DNA of 64,000 bases from Methylococcus sp. EFPC2 (GCF_016925495.1 NZ_CP070491.1:4104001-4168000); one strand, 5' to 3'; positions 25,355 through 35,948 are shown, counted from the first letter of the stretch. Made by a program: numbers and translations. The notes: generated by a model not told the origin, from the letters alone.

Positions 25355-25480
25355 CGGTTCGTCCTCTTGCTGCGTGGTTGTCGTCGGGGTCGACCACCCG
25401 GTTGAACATGGTTGTCTGCGGAGCGGTGTCAACGGATTTCGTCGACATCCCCGGCAGAGGGAAGGCAAGCGGATGCCAGA

Positions 25481-25740
25481 CTACGCCTTTTTCACGAATT
25501 CCGCTTTCAAACCCATGGCGCCGACGCCGTCGATCTTGCAGTCGATGTCGTGGTCGCCTTCGACCAGGCGGATGTTCTTCCCCTTGGTGCCGCCTTGACC
25601 ACTAGCGAAGAGCCCTTTCACCTTCAGATCCTTGATTACGTGATCGTATGGCCGTCGTAGAGTACGGTGCCATAGGCATCGCGCACCACATGTCCCCGTT
25701 CGGAGCCTTCCGCCGCTTCCTCTCTTGCCCATTCATGTTG
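25481..25740 (-). pseudogene. phnA: Decayed phnA (YjdM family)
   Basis: The minus strand encodes the C-terminal part of Phn[39 protein letters not shown] and LKAEFVKKA in one frame. [20 protein letters not shown] and [13 protein letters not shown] are in another. The two frames meet near 25638-25642, where one missing base (ITV read as a stop) breaks the gene. The N-terminal zinc ribbon (CPxC..CPEC) is absent upstream of HEW, so the gene is both 5'-truncated and frameshifted. Confidence 0.8.
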
Positions 25741-25783
25741 GGCCTTCTTGGTTATGGGGCAATGGGAAATTCAGACTCTATGG

Positions 25784-25860
25784 TGCGGAACCTGCGTTAT
25801 CGGGTTCCGCCGCATGTGAGTATTCCGGCGGATAGCCTGCCGGCATCCGCTTTTCGCAGT
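25784..25860. repeat. Interspersed repeat (ATCGGGTTCCGCC family), copy B
   Basis: GCGGAACCTGCGTTATCGGG and TTCCGCCG, then GGCGGATAGCCTGCCGGCAT. It matches copy A at 23285-23361. It lies between the phnA remnant and the HEPN-like gene, at the edge of the AT-rich island. Confidence 0.6.
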
Positions 25861-25866
25861 GACGTA

Positions 25867-26664
25867 CTATTTGGAGTTAATGTTGGGGTCATGAACTTCA
25901 AACGATGTGGTAAAACCGCTCAGGATTATGTGGAACAAATGAAATGCCTCATTTATCCATTCATCTACAAAGCAAGTTACTTTTATAAAGTCCCCTTCTA
26001 CGCCGTTGTATATATTGTCGATCAGGAGGTCCGGGTCATTCGGGATGTATGCCGGCTGCGTCAAGATATACTGGTCCACCGCAATCGGGTCCTTAAGTGA
26101 GTCAGGGACCGTTGGTATAGGGCCGACGTATAAACCATGCTTGTGAATCAAGTTGTTCCTATATCGAACAACTAATTTGAACCATTCCCGTTGACTGTGA
26201 AGCTGTTTGGTCAGATCAGGATTGACCTTATCCAAGCAGTTTATAAAGCTTTGTTTGTCCAAGGCGATTCCGCTTCCACGTTGCTCTAACGCATAAGACT
26301 CATTTAGAAATACCGCACACGCATCAAGGAATGATTTGGTCATAAAGACGTATGCGTACGTATGATAGTGAATAAAGAACTTTTTCTCGCGATCTCTTCT
26401 TGATTCGCTCTCGGTAATCTGATCTTGGGCAAGGGCCAGAAATGAAAACTTCTCGACAATGTCCTCTACTATCGTAGCGAATTTTCTCAGCCGACCGCCG
26501 CCATAGAGCATGTCATGCAGTTTCTCCCAGTAGTCTGGCTTTTGTTGGACAAATGGAGCTAGATATGTGTTTGAAAACAGAAAGTCGAATTTTCCGTTAG
26601 GAGGTCCCTCTTTGCGTGCGATTATCATTGCGCCCCGAATAATTCGGGAATACTCAGTTGTCAT
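25867..26664 (-). CDS. HEPN-like protein in an AT-rich island
   Basis: 265 residues, no signal peptide, mostly alpha-helical. The segment VVRYRNNLIHKHG matches the HEPN catalytic pattern (R-x4-6-H, here R-NNLI-H) found in RNases of toxin-antitoxin and defence systems. The base composition is strikingly richer in A/T than all neighbours, pointing to recent transfer. No antitoxin-like gene (MNT nucleotidyltransferase) sits beside it; the flanking genes are paralogous lipoproteins. RNase activity is inferred. Confidence 0.65.
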   Translation of the reverse strand: MTTEYSRIIRGAMIIARKEGPPNGKFDFLFSNTYLAPFVQQKPDYWEKLHDMLYGGGRLRKFATIVEDIVEKFSFLALAQDQITESESRRDREKKFFIHYHTYAYVFMTKSFLDACAVFLNESYALEQRGSGIALDKQSFINCLDKVNPDLTKQLHSQREWFKLVVRYRNNLIHKHGLYVGPIPTVPDSLKDPIAVDQYILTQPAYIPNDPDLLIDNIYNGVEGDFIKVTCFVDEWINEAFHLFHIILSGFTTSFEVHDPNINSK

Positions 26665-26727
26665 TCGAATCTAGCACTTGTGGGAAAATGGGATATTGTG
26701 CCGGCCGGTTTCGCCGCATTCCTGAGT

Positions 26728-26937
26728 TTATTGTTCCGACCGCCTCTCTTCTTCCTTTTTTCGTTGCTCGGCTTCCTGTTCCAGTAGCTGTTCCACTCCT
26801 TTGGCTTTTTCCAGCGGTGCGTTGACGTCCCGGTACAGCGCTTTATGTTCGGCGTTCTGCGGAGGTTCCGGCTCCCTGCCGGAGCAGGCGGCGAGCGACA
26901 AGGCCGCAATCCAGATGATACTGCGTGGGCTTTTCAC
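26728..26937 (-). CDS. Small lipoprotein (paralogue 2)
   Basis: 69 residues from a GTG at 26937, which AGGAGG precedes by 8 bases. The signal peptide ends in LAAC, then a single charged helix (NAPLEKAKGVEQLLEQEAEQ) and a polar end (KKEEERRSEQ). Close paralogue of 25139-25354. The two copies flank the phnA remnant and the HEPN-like gene on the same strand. Confidence 0.7.
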   Translation of the reverse strand: MKSPRSIIWIAALSLAACSGREPEPPQNAEHKALYRDVNAPLEKAKGVEQLLEQEAEQRKKEEERRSEQ

Positions 26938-27001
26938 CGCATCGTCCTCCTGCACTGTTTGTTTCGGAAATTCGGCAGTTGGTAAACCGCTGGCGCCATA
27001 C

Positions 27002-27028
27002 GGCGGATCGCCCTTACGGGCATCCGCC
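27002..27028. repeat. Palindromic hairpin after phoH-like gene
   Basis: GGCGGAT-C-GCCC-TTAC-GGGC-ATCCGCC. It ends one base before the phoH-like stop on the minus strand. REP-like; it may stabilise or end the transcript. Confidence 0.6.
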
Positions 27029-28444
27029 CTACAGACTATCTGCCGCGAAATCCGCCAACCGTGAACGCTCTCCGCGGCGCAGGGTGATGTGGGCGCCGTG
27101 CGGCCAGTTCTTGAAGCGGTCGACCACGTAGGTCAGGCCGGAGGTGGTGGCGGTGAGATAAGGCGTGTCGATCTGGCCGATGTTGCCCAGGCAGACGATC
27201 TTGGTGCCGGGGCCGGCGCGGGTGATGAGGGTCTTCATCTGCTTGGAGGTGAGGTTTTGCGCCTCGTCCAGGATCAGATAGCGGTTGAGGAAGGTGCGTC
27301 CGCGCATGAAGTTGAGCGAGCGCACCTTGACCCGGTTCAGCAGCAGGCTTTGGGTGGTCTGCTTTTCCCATTCGCTGCCCTCGCCCTGGGTGTTGAGCAA
27401 CTCCAGGTTGTCGAGCAGGGCGCCCATCCACGGGGTCATCTTTTCTTCCTCGGTGCCGGGCAAAAAGCCGATGTCCTCGCCTACGGGGATGGTTTCGCGG
27501 GTCATCACGATTTCCTTGTAGACCTTGTCGTCCACGCTCTGCGCGAGTCCCGCTGCCAGGGTGAGCAGGGTCTTGCCGGTGCCGGCGGTGCCCAGCAGGG
27601 TGACGAAGTCGATCTCCGGGTCCATCAGCACGTTGAAGGCGAAATTCTGCTCGCGGTTGCGCGCTTGTATACCCCAGACGTTGTGCTGCGGGTTGCGGAA
27701 ATCGCGGGCGAGCTCGATGACCGCGCCACCGTTTTCGCGGCTGCGCACGATGGCTTCGAAGTTGGACTCGTCCGGCAGGTAGAGAAACTGGTTGATGTGC
27801 CATTCGCGCACCAGCGGGCCGGCCACCCGGTAAAAGGTATGCCCGCGGTGATCCTGCCAGGATTCCATCTTGTTGCCGTGGGTAGCCCAGAAGTCGAGCG
27901 GCAGTTCGGCCGCGCCGCTGTACAGCAGGTTGATGTCGTCCAGGACCTGGTCGCTGTGGTAGTCCTCCGCGCGCAGGCCCAGCACCGAGGCCTTGATGCG
28001 CATGTTGATGTCTTTCGACACCAAAACCACCTGGGTGTCCGGATATTCCTTGGCCAGGGCTAGCACGGTCGCCAGGATGGAGTTGTCGGCCACGCCGCCG
28101 GGCAGGCTTTCCGGCAGCACCGATGTCATGCGGCTGACCTGGAAGAACAAGCGGCCGGTGCTGCGTTCGTCGATGCGGGCGGCGTATTCGATCTGGGTCA
28201 GCGGGATACCGTCGCTGATGGTGCCGAGATCGGCATGCTGGATCAGTTCATCCAGGAATCGACTGGCCTGGCGCGCGTTGCGGGAGACTTCAGACAAGCC
28301 CTTCTTGGCGTGGTCCAGCTCTTCCAGCACGATCATCGGGATATAGATGTCGTGTTCCTGGAAGCGGAACAAGGCGGAGGGGTCGTGCATCAGCACGTTG
28401 GTGTCGAGGATGAAGAGCTTCTTTTCGTGGTCGTTGGGGCTCAT
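27029..28444 (-). CDS. PIN-PhoH fusion ATPase/ribonuclease (PhoH2/YlaK type)
   Basis: 471 residues. The N-terminal PIN domain (1-~140) begins FILDTNVLMHDPSALF, with acidic nuclease residues (D9, E42 in VLEELD). The C-terminal PhoH domain (~230-471) has Walker A GTAGTGKTLL and Walker B RYLILDEAQN. PhoH2 proteins of this layout unwind and cleave RNA in mycobacteria. The ATG at 28444 gives the full PIN domain. Monocistronic by appearance, flanked by palindromic repeats on both sides. Confidence 0.92.
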   Translation of the reverse strand: MSPNDHEKKLFILDTNVLMHDPSALFRFQEHDIYIPMIVLEELDHAKKGLSEVSRNARQASRFLDELIQHADLGTISDGIPLTQIEYAARIDERSTGRLFFQVSRMTSVLPESLPGGVADNSILATVLALAKEYPDTQVVLVSKDINMRIKASVLGLRAEDYHSDQVLDDINLLYSGAAELPLDFWATHGNKMESWQDHRGHTFYRVAGPLVREWHINQFLYLPDESNFEAIVRSRENGGAVIELARDFRNPQHNVWGIQARNREQNFAFNVLMDPEIDFVTLLGTAGTGKTLLTLAAGLAQSVDDKVYKEIVMTRETIPVGEDIGFLPGTEEEKMTPWMGALLDNLELLNTQGEGSEWEKQTTQSLLLNRVKVRSLNFMRGRTFLNRYLILDEAQNLTSKQMKTLITRAGPGTKIVCLGNIGQIDTPYLTATTSGLTYVVDRFKNWPHGAHITLRRGERSRLADFAADSL

Positions 28445-28513
28445 GGTCGTCCGGCGTCGATTAGGAAAGGGCTGCTGTGGATATCCAGGCTCGTTGCGCC
28501 GGAAGCGGTGTGG

Positions 28514-28632
28514 CAGGTCGGGTTACGCATGAGTGGCCGTAACCCGGCGATCCGGCTTGTGTTTAGGTTACGCCATGGAAGGGTCGCGGCTAAAGCGGCC
28601 GTTTGCGATGGGCGCCGCCAACCCGACCTACG
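28514..28632. repeat. REP-like repeat cluster (GGTCGGGTTACG family)
   Basis: The outer arms GCAGGTCGGGTTACG (28514-28528) and CCAACCCGACCTACG (28618-28632) are inverted, with internal CGTAACCCG and GGTTACG pieces. Diverged relative of the 571-748 cluster. The right arm overlaps the last codons and stop of bcp. Confidence 0.6.
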
Positions 28633-29092
28633 AGGCTTGCTCCAACTCGTGCAGGGTTTGCAGCACGGCTTGCGCGTGGCCTTTGACGCTGACCTTGCGC
28701 CATTCCCTGGCGATGTTGCCGTCGCGGTCGATCAGAAAAGTGCTGCGCTCGATGCCGCGCACCTGCTTGCCGTACATATTTTTGAGCTTGATGACGTCGA
28801 ACAGTCCGCACAGCGTTTCGTCGGCGTCGGAGATCAGCTCGAAGGAAAGTTGCTGTTTGCTCTTGAAGTTCTCGTGCGATTTCAGACTGTCGCGCGAGAT
28901 GCCGTAAATCTCTGCGTCCAGGGCCGCGAACTCGCCGGCCAGGTCGCGGAAGTCCTGGCCTTCCGTAGTGCAGCCGGGGGTGCTGTCCTTGGGGTAGAAA
29001 TAGAGGATGACGTTGCGGCCCTTGAGATCGGACAGCTTGACGGTTTTGCCGCTGGTGGCCGGAGCGGAGAAGTCGGGTGCCGGGGTGCTCAT
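28628..29092 (-). CDS. bcp: Thiol peroxidase of the Bcp/PrxQ family
   Basis: 154 residues, a cytoplasmic peroxiredoxin reducing hydroperoxides. The peroxidatic Cys is C41 in YPKDSTPGCTTEG. The usual resolving Cys five residues later is replaced by Gln (CTTEGQ), so this is the one-Cys form or uses another Cys (C94 area, ETLCGLF). It follows gcvR by 17 bases on the same strand, the E. coli gcvR-bcp order. Confidence 0.94.
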   Translation of the reverse strand: MSTPAPDFSAPATSGKTVKLSDLKGRNVILYFYPKDSTPGCTTEGQDFRDLAGEFAALDAEIYGISRDSLKSHENFKSKQQLSFELISDADETLCGLFDVIKLKNMYGKQVRGIERSTFLIDRDGNIAREWRKVSVKGHAQAVLQTLHELEQAS

Positions 29093-29109
29093 GCGGGGCT
29101 CCTAGGAGG

Positions 29110-29637
29110 TTAGCGTTTGACCGGCTCCAGGATCGCGTCGAGGTTCTGGTGGTCGCAAAACTCCAGGAATTCGTCGCGCAAGGAGACGATCTTGAGACTG
29201 ATGGGTATCTTCACGATCATGTGCGCCAGAAACAGCGGCGCGCCGCTGTAAGGCGCGGGATAGCGGCTGGTACTCAGGTCCATGACCTTGATGCCGCGTT
29301 CCAGGAAAAACCCGGCCAACTCATGGATGTTGTCGATCTGGTCGCTGGCGAAGATGTCCACCGCATAGGGAACCACTTGGTCCGGTTCGGGGATCTCCTC
29401 GCTGGCGCGCAAGGTGTGTATCTTCAGCTTCAGGCGGGTGGCCAGGGCTTCCAGCGCATTCTCCAGCTTGACGATATGGTTCCAGTTGCCGTCCACCAGC
29501 AGATGGGCGGCGAATTCGGTGCCCAGCTCCGTGACGCGGCTTTCCAGGATGTGGCACTTACAATCTTTGAGGGCGCGGGTGAGTTCCACGATCAGGTCGG
29601 GGCGGTCTTCCCCGAGCGCGGTGATGACGAGCTGCAT
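29110..29637 (-). CDS. gcvR: Glycine cleavage system regulatory protein GcvR (tandem ACT domains)
   Basis: 175 residues with two ACT domains ([20 protein letters not shown] at the N-terminus and [20 protein letters not shown] in the second half). In E. coli GcvR binds glycine and antagonises GcvA at the gcv operon. It is divergent to dapA and upstream of bcp, as in E. coli. The ATG at 29637 gives the normal N-terminus. Confidence 0.88.
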   Translation of the reverse strand: MQLVITALGEDRPDLIVELTRALKDCKCHILESRVTELGTEFAAHLLVDGNWNHIVKLENALEALATRLKLKIHTLRASEEIPEPDQVVPYAVDIFASDQIDNIHELAGFFLERGIKVMDLSTSRYPAPYSGAPLFLAHMIVKIPISLKIVSLRDEFLEFCDHQNLDAILEPVKR

Positions 29638-29782
29638 GGCGAATCTGCTTTATGAAGGGGCTGGTAAAACGAGAGGCCAGTGTATCACTTTTGACCACCG
29701 CTCTGGCCAGGCGCCGCGCGGTTGTCAGGGGCGCCGGGCACACGTTACCATGCCGCTTTTATCAGGCTGGAATAGACATCGC

Positions 29783-30667
29783 ATGATACAAGGTAGCATG
29801 GTCGCGCTGGTGACGCCGATGGAGGCCGACGGCGCGCCGGACGTCGCGAGTTTGCGCAGGCTGGTCGAGTTTCATCTCGAACAGGGGACGGACGCCATCG
29901 TCGCCGTGGGTACCACGGGCGAGTCGGCGACTCTCGACGAAGACGAGCACTGCGAGGTCATCCGCCTGGTGGTCGAGCAGGTCAAAGGGCGCATCCCGGT
30001 GATCGCGGGCACCGGATCCAATTCGACCACCGAGGCCATCAGCCTGACGCGCCGCGCGAAAGAGGTCGGTGCCGATGCCTGCCTGCTGGTGACGCCTTAT
30101 TACAACAAGCCGACCCAGGAAGGCCTGTACCTGCATCACAAGGCGGTCGCCGAAGCGGTGGAGATACCGCAGATCCTGTACAACGTCCCGGGCCGCACGG
30201 CCTGCGACCTGTTGCCGGAAACCGCCGCGCGCCTGTCGCAGGTGCCCAACATCATCGGCATCAAGGAAGCGACCGGCAACCTGGATCGGCTCACCGAAAT
30301 TCTGCGCTTGTCCAAACCCGGTTTTCTGCTCTATTCCGGCGACGACGCCACGGCGTGCGAATTCTGCCTGCGCGGCGGACACGGCGTCATCTCGGTGACG
30401 GCGAACGTCGCGCCCCGCTTGATGCACGAGATGATCGCCGCGGCCCGCGCCGGGGATCGCGCCAAGGCCGAGGCCATAGACGCCAAGCTGGCCGGCCTGC
30501 ATCGCGACTTGTTCATCGAATCCAACCCGATACCGGCCAAGTGGGCCGTCGCCGAATTGGGCCTGATAGGGACGGGCATCCGTTTGCCGCTGACCTGGTT
30601 GTCGGAGGACAAGCGCGAGCCGGTTCGCGCCGCCATGCGTCAGGCCGAAGTCGTGAGCGCGTCATGA
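29783..30667 (+). CDS. dapA: 4-hydroxy-tetrahydrodipicolinate synthase
   Basis: 294 residues; condenses pyruvate with aspartate semialdehyde, the first committed step of lysine and diaminopimelate synthesis. The Schiff-base lysine K161 ([11 protein letters not shown]), Tyr133 (ILYNVPGRT) and Thr residues of GTTGESAT are at the E. coli DapA positions. The stop overlaps the bamC start (ATGA), as expected for the dapA-nlpB operon. Confidence 0.97.
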   Translation: MIQGSMVALVTPMEADGAPDVASLRRLVEFHLEQGTDAIVAVGTTGESATLDEDEHCEVIRLVVEQVKGRIPVIAGTGSNSTTEAISLTRRAKEVGADACLLVTPYYNKPTQEGLYLHHKAVAEAVEIPQILYNVPGRTACDLLPETAARLSQVPNIIGIKEATGNLDRLTEILRLSKPGFLLYSGDDATACEFCLRGGHGVISVTANVAPRLMHEMIAAARAGDRAKAEAIDAKLAGLHRDLFIESNPIPAKWAVAELGLIGTGIRLPLTWLSEDKREPVRAAMRQAEVVSAS

Positions 30668-31398
30668 GTGCGACGAAACCCTTGCTGCGCGTGTTGGTCC
30701 TGTTGGGCTTGGCCGGCAGCCTGTCGGCCTGCAGCGTGCTCGAAAGCCTGTTTCCCGACAAGCAGAAGCAGTACCGCTACAGCAGCGATATACCCGCGCT
30801 GGAAATTCCTCCGGACCTGACTTCCTCCACCCTCGAAGGAACCAAGGGTGGCGGCGGTCCCCGGCCCTCTTCCCGTGAGGCGGAGGAGGAAAGCCCCCCG
30901 TCAGCGGCGGTCGCGGAAGAAAACACAGGTTCGCGCCGGGCCGCCAGCAAACCGGCGGCCAAGCCCGAAGTGCCCAGGACGACCCTGGCGCAGAGCAACG
31001 ACAACGCCACCCTGATCGAAGTCGAGGCGCCCTACGCGGAAACCTGGAACGACGTCAGCCGCGCGCTGGGGCGTCTCGAGGTCGAACTGACCGACCAGAA
31101 CCGGTCCGACGGCGTGTTTTACGTCTATTACGGCGGCACTTCGCCCAAGCCCAAGGAAGGCGACAGCAGTTTGTGGCAGGACCTCAAGTCGATGTTCTCC
31201 AACGAAGAAAAGGCCAGCGAATATCACGTGAAGCTGGAGGAGGCCGGCGACGTCACCAATGTCTTCGTGCTCGACGCTTCGGGCAAGTCGGTATCCGAGG
31301 GTCCCGGCTACGAGTTGCTGCAGCGGCTGAACGAAACGCTTCGGACCCTGGACCAGCCGGAAAGCGAAGCCGAAGGACGCAAGGACAAAGGCGAATAA
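30664..31398 (+). CDS. bamC: Outer membrane assembly lipoprotein BamC
   Basis: 244 residues. Lipoprotein signal with lipobox LSAC (Cys ~23), then the conserved unstructured lasso region ([17 protein letters not shown]) that binds BamD, followed by a low-complexity linker and helix-grip domains. A component of the beta-barrel assembly machine on the inner face of the outer membrane. Translationally coupled to dapA. Confidence 0.92.
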   Translation: MSATKPLLRVLVLLGLAGSLSACSVLESLFPDKQKQYRYSSDIPALEIPPDLTSSTLEGTKGGGGPRPSSREAEEESPPSAAVAEENTGSRRAASKPAAKPEVPRTTLAQSNDNATLIEVEAPYAETWNDVSRALGRLEVELTDQNRSDGVFYVYYGGTSPKPKEGDSSLWQDLKSMFSNEEKASEYHVKLEEAGDVTNVFVLDASGKSVSEGPGYELLQRLNETLRTLDQPESEAEGRKDKGE

Positions 31399-31461
31399 CC
31401 GGCGCCAAGCGCAGCGGAGGCGGACGATACCCGGTCCCATAGTCATAGCCAGCGGGGCACC

Positions 31462-34400
31462 ATGATCTTCAAGTTAAGCGGCGCGCGCGCCCTCTCCTCA
31501 TTCCGCCTGGAAAAACTGCTGGGCGAACTCAGGGGCGTCGAGCCCGGTATCGCCGAACTGCATGCCAGCTTCGTGCATTTCGTCGAAACCTCGCGCGAAC
31601 TGGCCCCGCCCGAGCTGGCCGTGCTGGAGCCCCTGCTCGATTACGGCGCCAAGGCCGAACCCTGCGCCTTCGGCGGGGAATATTTCCTGGTCGTGCCCCG
31701 GCTCGGCACCCTCTCGCCCTGGTCCAGCAAGGCGACCGACATCGCCCGGCATTGCGGCCTGGATGCCGTGCTGCGCATCGAGCGCGGGATCGAGTATTGC
31801 CTGAGGACCGAGGTCGAGCTCAGCCATTCCAGGCGCGAAGCCGTCAAGGCCTTGTTGCACGACCGCATGACCCAGGTCGTGCTGGGCCGCGGCCAGCACG
31901 ATCAGATCTTCCGTCACCAGCCCCCTGCGCCGCTTGACTACGTGCCACTGCTGCAGGAAGGGCGCTGGGCCCTGGTCAAGGCCAACAGCGGGTTAGGCCT
32001 GGCCTTGTCGGAGGACGAGCTGGACTATCTCGAACAAAGCTACACCGCGCTGAACCGCAATCCCACCGATGTGGAATTGATGATGTTCGCCCAGGCCAAC
32101 TCGGAACATTGCCGCCACAAGATATTCAATGCGTCCTGGCGCATCGACGGCGAGGAGCAGGCCGAATCGCTGTTCGGCATGATCCGCAACACCGCGCGCA
32201 AGAGTCCCGCCGGCATCATTTCGGCCTACAAGGACAATGCCTCCATCATCGAAGGGCCCAAGGCCCAAGTGTTTCTGCGCGACCCGCAGAGTCTGGAATA
32301 CGGCTATGTGGAGGAGTCCGCCCACATCCTGATGAAGGTGGAGACCCACAATCATCCCACCGCTATTTCGCCACATCCGGGCGCGGCCACCGGGTCCGGC
32401 GGCGAGATCCGCGACGAAGGCGCGACCGGGCGGGGATCGTGGACCAAGGCCGGATTGACCGGCTTCACGGTGTCCGATCTGCGCATCCCGGGTTATGTCC
32501 AGCCGTGGGAAAGCGATCACGGCAAGCCCGGCCGCATCGCCTCGGCGCTGGACATCATGCTGGAAGGTCCGGTCGGCGGCGCGGCCTTCAACAACGAGTT
32601 CGGCCGGCCCAACATCGCCGGCTATTTCCGCACCTTCGAGCAGCGCGACCCGCAAGGCGAAGGGCTGTGGGGTTACCACAAACCCATCATGATCGCCGGC
32701 GGCATGGGCCAGATCCGGCCCATGCATACGGCCAAGGAGGGCATACCGGCCGGCTCCGCCATCGTGGTGCTGGGCGGGCCGGCCATGCTCATCGGCCTGG
32801 GCGGCGGCGCCGCGTCGTCGCAAGCGTCCGGCGAGAGCGCCGAGTCGCTCGATTTCGCTTCCGTCCAGCGCGAGAATCCCGAGATGCAGCGGCGCGCGCA
32901 GGAGGTCATCAACCGCTGCGTAGCCCTGGGTACGGCCAATCCCATCGTCTCCATACACGACGTCGGTGCCGGCGGGCTTTCCAACGCGGTGCCGGAAATC
33001 ATCCACGATGCGGGCCGTGGCGGCCGCTTCGAATTGCGCCGGGTGCCGAACGACGAGCCGAGCATGTCGCCCCTGCAAATCTGGTGCAACGAAGCCCAGG
33101 AACGCTATGTGCTGGCCATCGCGCCCGAATCGGTCGCGTTGTTCGATGAGTTTTGCCGGCGCGAGCGTTGTCCTTACGCGGTGCTTGGCCATGCCACCGA
33201 CGAGGAGCAACTTATCCTCAGCGACGAAGTGTTCGGCAACCGGCCCATCAACATCCCGATGTCCCTGCTGTTCGGCAAGCCGCCCAAGATGGCCCGCGAC
33301 GTGCGGCGCGTTGCTCCCAGCCTGCCCGAGCTGGACCTGCGCACCGTCGAGATCGCCGATGCCGCGCGCCGGGTGCTGGCTTTCCCCGCCGTGGCGGACA
33401 AGAGCTTTTTGATCCACATCGGCGACCGCTCGGTGGGCGGCCTGGTGGCCCGCGACCAGATGGTCGGCCCCTGGCAGGTACCGGTCGCCGACGTCGGCGT
33501 CACGGCGTCGGGTTTCCACGCCTATACCGGCGAGGCCATGGCCATGGGCGAGCGGACGCCCCTGGCCGTGATCGACGCCCCGGCCTCCGGCCGCATGGCC
33601 ATCGCCGAGGCGCTGACCAACCTGGCTGCGGCGCGTATTGGACGACTGGGCGACGTCAAGCTTTCGGCCAACTGGATGGCGGCCGCCGGCGCGCCCGGCG
33701 AAGACGCGCGGCTGTACGACACCGTCAAGGCGGTCGGCCTGGAATTGTGTCCGGATCTGGGCATCGCCATCCCCGTCGGCAAGGATTCGCTGTCCATGAA
33801 GACCGTATGGAGGGAGGGGGAGCGCGAAAATAACATGACCTCGCCGCTTTCGCTCATCGTCACGGCCTTCGCCCCGGTGCTGGACGTGCGCCGGACCCTC
33901 ACACCGGAGCTGAAGCTGAATGCCGGCCCGAGCCGCCTGGTGCTGATCGATCTCGGGTTCGGACGCAACCGTCTGGGCGGTTCGGTGCTGGCCCAGGTCT
34001 ACGGGCAGATTGGCAACCGGGCTCCCGACCTGGATGATCCCGTCCGCCTCAAGGCGTTTTTCGCGGCTATCCAGTCGCTCAATGCGGACGGCTTGCTGCT
34101 GGCCTACCACGATCGCTCCGACGGCGGTCTGTGGGCCACCCTGTGCGAGATGGCCTTCGCCGCCCGCAGCGGTGTGGAGCTCAGCCTGGACGGGCTGGGC
34201 GACGACCCTTACGCGGCGCTGTTCAACGAGGAATTGGGCGCGCTGATCCAGGTCGCCGAGGACAAGCTCGCCGAGGTGCTGGAAAGGCTGAAACAGGCCG
34301 GTCTGGAGGGTGCCGTCCATGTCGTCGGCGCGCCGCGCGCCGACCGCCGCATCGTGGTGACCCGGCAGGGCGGCGTCTGGTACCAGGAGGCGCGAAGCGC

Positions 34401-35340
34401 TCTGCAGAGCCTGTGGTCGGAAACCAGCTACCGCATGCAGGCGCTGCGCGATCATCCGGAGTGCGCGCGCAGCGAACATGACGCGGTGGCCGACGATCTC
34501 GATCCCGGTCGCTACAGTCGTCTGACTTTCGATCTCAACGAAGACGTGGCGGCGCCTTTCCTGAATCTGTCGCGCCCGCGCGTGGCCATCCTGCGTGAAC
34601 AGGGCGTCAACGGCCATGTCGAAATGGCGGCGGCCTTCGAACGCGCCGGTTTCGCCAGCGTCGACGTGCACATGAACGACCTGGTGGTCGGTACGGTCAG
34701 CCTCGCCGATTTCAAGGGGCTGGCCGCCTGCGGCGGCTTTTCCTTCGGCGACGTGCTGGGGGCGGGCGGCGGTTGGGCCAAGTCCATCCTGTTCAACGAG
34801 CATTTGTACGACGAGTTCGCCGCGTTCTTCTCGCGCTCCGACAGCTTCGGCCTGGGCGTCTGCAACGGCTGCCAGATGATGGCCCATTTGCGCGAACTGG
34901 TGCCGGGGGCGGGCCTGTGGCCGCATTTCGCCCGCAACACGTCGGAACAGTTTGAAGCCCGCGTGGTCCTGGTCGAGGTGCTCGAATCGCCCTCGCTGTT
35001 CTTCGCCGGCATGGCAGGTTCGGTTCTGCCGGTGGTCGTCGCGCACGGCGAGGGCCGGGCGGATTTCCGCGCCGATCCGGCCCAGGCGGTCGAGCGCCGG
35101 CAGGCAGCTTTGCGCTATGTCGATCACTACGGCAAGCCGACCGAGACCTTCCCGTACAACCCCAACGGATCGCCGCTGGGCATCACCGCGCTGACCAACG
35201 AGGATGGCCGATTCACCATCATGATGCCGCATCCGGAGCGTTGTTTCCGTAGCGTGCAGAACTCCTGGCGTTCGGCCGAATGGGGCGAATACGGGCCGTG
35301 GATGCGCATGTTCCGCAACGCGCGGGCCTGGGTGGGCTAG
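31462..35340 (+). CDS. purL: Phosphoribosylformylglycinamidine synthase (large single-chain form)
   Basis: 1292 residues, full length for the proteobacterial PurL, which makes FGAM in purine synthesis. N-terminal PurS-like region, linker with [16 protein letters not shown], the ATP-binding synthetase core ([20 protein letters not shown]), and a C-terminal glutaminase with the Cys nucleophile in [11 protein letters not shown] and His/Glu in MPHPERCFR. It follows bamC, where E. coli has purC. Probably shares no overlap with bamC (63-base gap). Confidence 0.97.
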   Translation: MIFKLSGARALSSFRLEKLLGELRGVEPGIAELHASFVHFVETSRELAPPELAVLEPLLDYGAKAEPCAFGGEYFLVVPRLGTLSPWSSKATDIARHCGLDAVLRIERGIEYCLRTEVELSHSRREAVKALLHDRMTQVVLGRGQHDQIFRHQPPAPLDYVPLLQEGRWALVKANSGLGLALSEDELDYLEQSYTALNRNPTDVELMMFAQANSEHCRHKIFNASWRIDGEEQAESLFGMIRNTARKSPAGIISAYKDNASIIEGPKAQVFLRDPQSLEYGYVEESAHILMKVETHNHPTAISPHPGAATGSGGEIRDEGATGRGSWTKAGLTGFTVSDLRIPGYVQPWESDHGKPGRIASALDIMLEGPVGGAAFNNEFGRPNIAGYFRTFEQRDPQGEGLWGYHKPIMIAGGMGQIRPMHTAKEGIPAGSAIVVLGGPAMLIGLGGGAASSQASGESAESLDFASVQRENPEMQRRAQEVINRCVALGTANPIVSIHDVGAGGLSNAVPEIIHDAGRGGRFELRRVPNDEPSMSPLQIWCNEAQERYVLAIAPESVALFDEFCRRERCPYAVLGHATDEEQLILSDEVFGNRPINIPMSLLFGKPPKMARDVRRVAPSLPELDLRTVEIADAARRVLAFPAVADKSFLIHIGDRSVGGLVARDQMVGPWQVPVADVGVTASGFHAYTGEAMAMGERTPLAVIDAPASGRMAIAEALTNLAAARIGRLGDVKLSANWMAAAGAPGEDARLYDTVKAVGLELCPDLGIAIPVGKDSLSMKTVWREGERENNMTSPLSLIVTAFAPVLDVRRTLTPELKLNAGPSRLVLIDLGFGRNRLGGSVLAQVYGQIGNRAPDLDDPVRLKAFFAAIQSLNADGLLLAYHDRSDGGLWATLCEMAFAARSGVELSLDGLGDDPYAALFNEELGALIQVAEDKLAEVLERLKQAGLEGAVHVVGAPRADRRIVVTRQGGVWYQEARSALQSLWSETSYRMQALRDHPECARSEHDAVADDLDPGRYSRLTFDLNEDVAAPFLNLSRPRVAILREQGVNGHVEMAAAFERAGFASVDVHMNDLVVGTVSLADFKGLAACGGFSFGDVLGAGGGWAKSILFNEHLYDEFAAFFSRSDSFGLGVCNGCQMMAHLRELVPGAGLWPHFARNTSEQFEARVVLVEVLESPSLFFAGMAGSVLPVVVAHGEGRADFRADPAQAVERRQAALRYVDHYGKPTETFPYNPNGSPLGITALTNEDGRFTIMMPHPERCFRSVQNSWRSAEWGEYGPWMRMFRNARAWVG

Positions 35341-35352
35341 GCTTAAGGCGCA

Positions 35353-35367
35353 GGCGTGCCCATCCAA
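35353..35367. repeat. Truncated REP copy (RAYT family)
   Basis: GCAGGCGTGCCCATCC after purL matches one arm of the REP elements at 48966-49039, 49589-49674 and 56653-56728. Confidence 0.4.
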
Positions 35368-35448
35368 CGGACGGCGCTGGAGGCTTGAAAACCTCCCCCG
35401 GGTCATCCATATAGGACACGCATTTCCTTTAACCGACCGGAGATCGCT

Positions 35449-35895
35449 ATGACCACCCGATACGAACCTCTGAGCCTGCTCAATCTGTTGCAACGTGAAC
35501 TGGAGCGTTCCGGCGAGTCCGGTCATGGCGGACCGGAGCCCCACAGCAGCGCGGCCACCGCGGAATGGACCCCGGCGGTGGACATCAAGGAAGAAATCGA
35601 TTGTTATCGCTTGCTGGCCGACCTGCCCGGCGTGAGCCCGGATGCCATCGATGTGACGATGGAAAACGGCATCCTTACCCTGAGAGGCGAACGGGTCACC
35701 GAAGCCCGCGCCAACCGCGAGGGATACAAGCGCATCGAGCGGGTCTACGGCAGCTTTTATCGCCGCTTCTCCCTGCCCGATACGGCCGACGCGGAAGGCA
35801 TCGCCGCCCGTTACACCAACGGCGTGCTGGAAATCGTCATCCCCAAGAAAACCGCGCGCCAACCCAAGAAGATCGTGGTGGTGGGCGAGTCCTGA
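35449..35895 (+). CDS. Small heat-shock protein, Hsp20/alpha-crystallin
   Basis: 148 residues. Alpha-crystallin domain ~40-140 with WTPAVDIKEE, LPGVSPDAIDVTMENGILTL, YGSFYRRFSLP and YTNGVLEIVIPKK. ATP-independent holdase for unfolded proteins. Ends with the typical IVV tail. Followed by an intrinsic terminator; no heat-shock promoter could be called with confidence. Confidence 0.95.
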   Translation: MTTRYEPLSLLNLLQRELERSGESGHGGPEPHSSAATAEWTPAVDIKEEIDCYRLLADLPGVSPDAIDVTMENGILTLRGERVTEARANREGYKRIERVYGSFYRRFSLPDTADAEGIAARYTNGVLEIVIPKKTARQPKKIVVVGES

Positions 35896-35948
35896 TTCCA
35901 CCCACCAGGCCTGCCTGGATGTCAGGCGTGCGAGTCGTACGCTAACGG

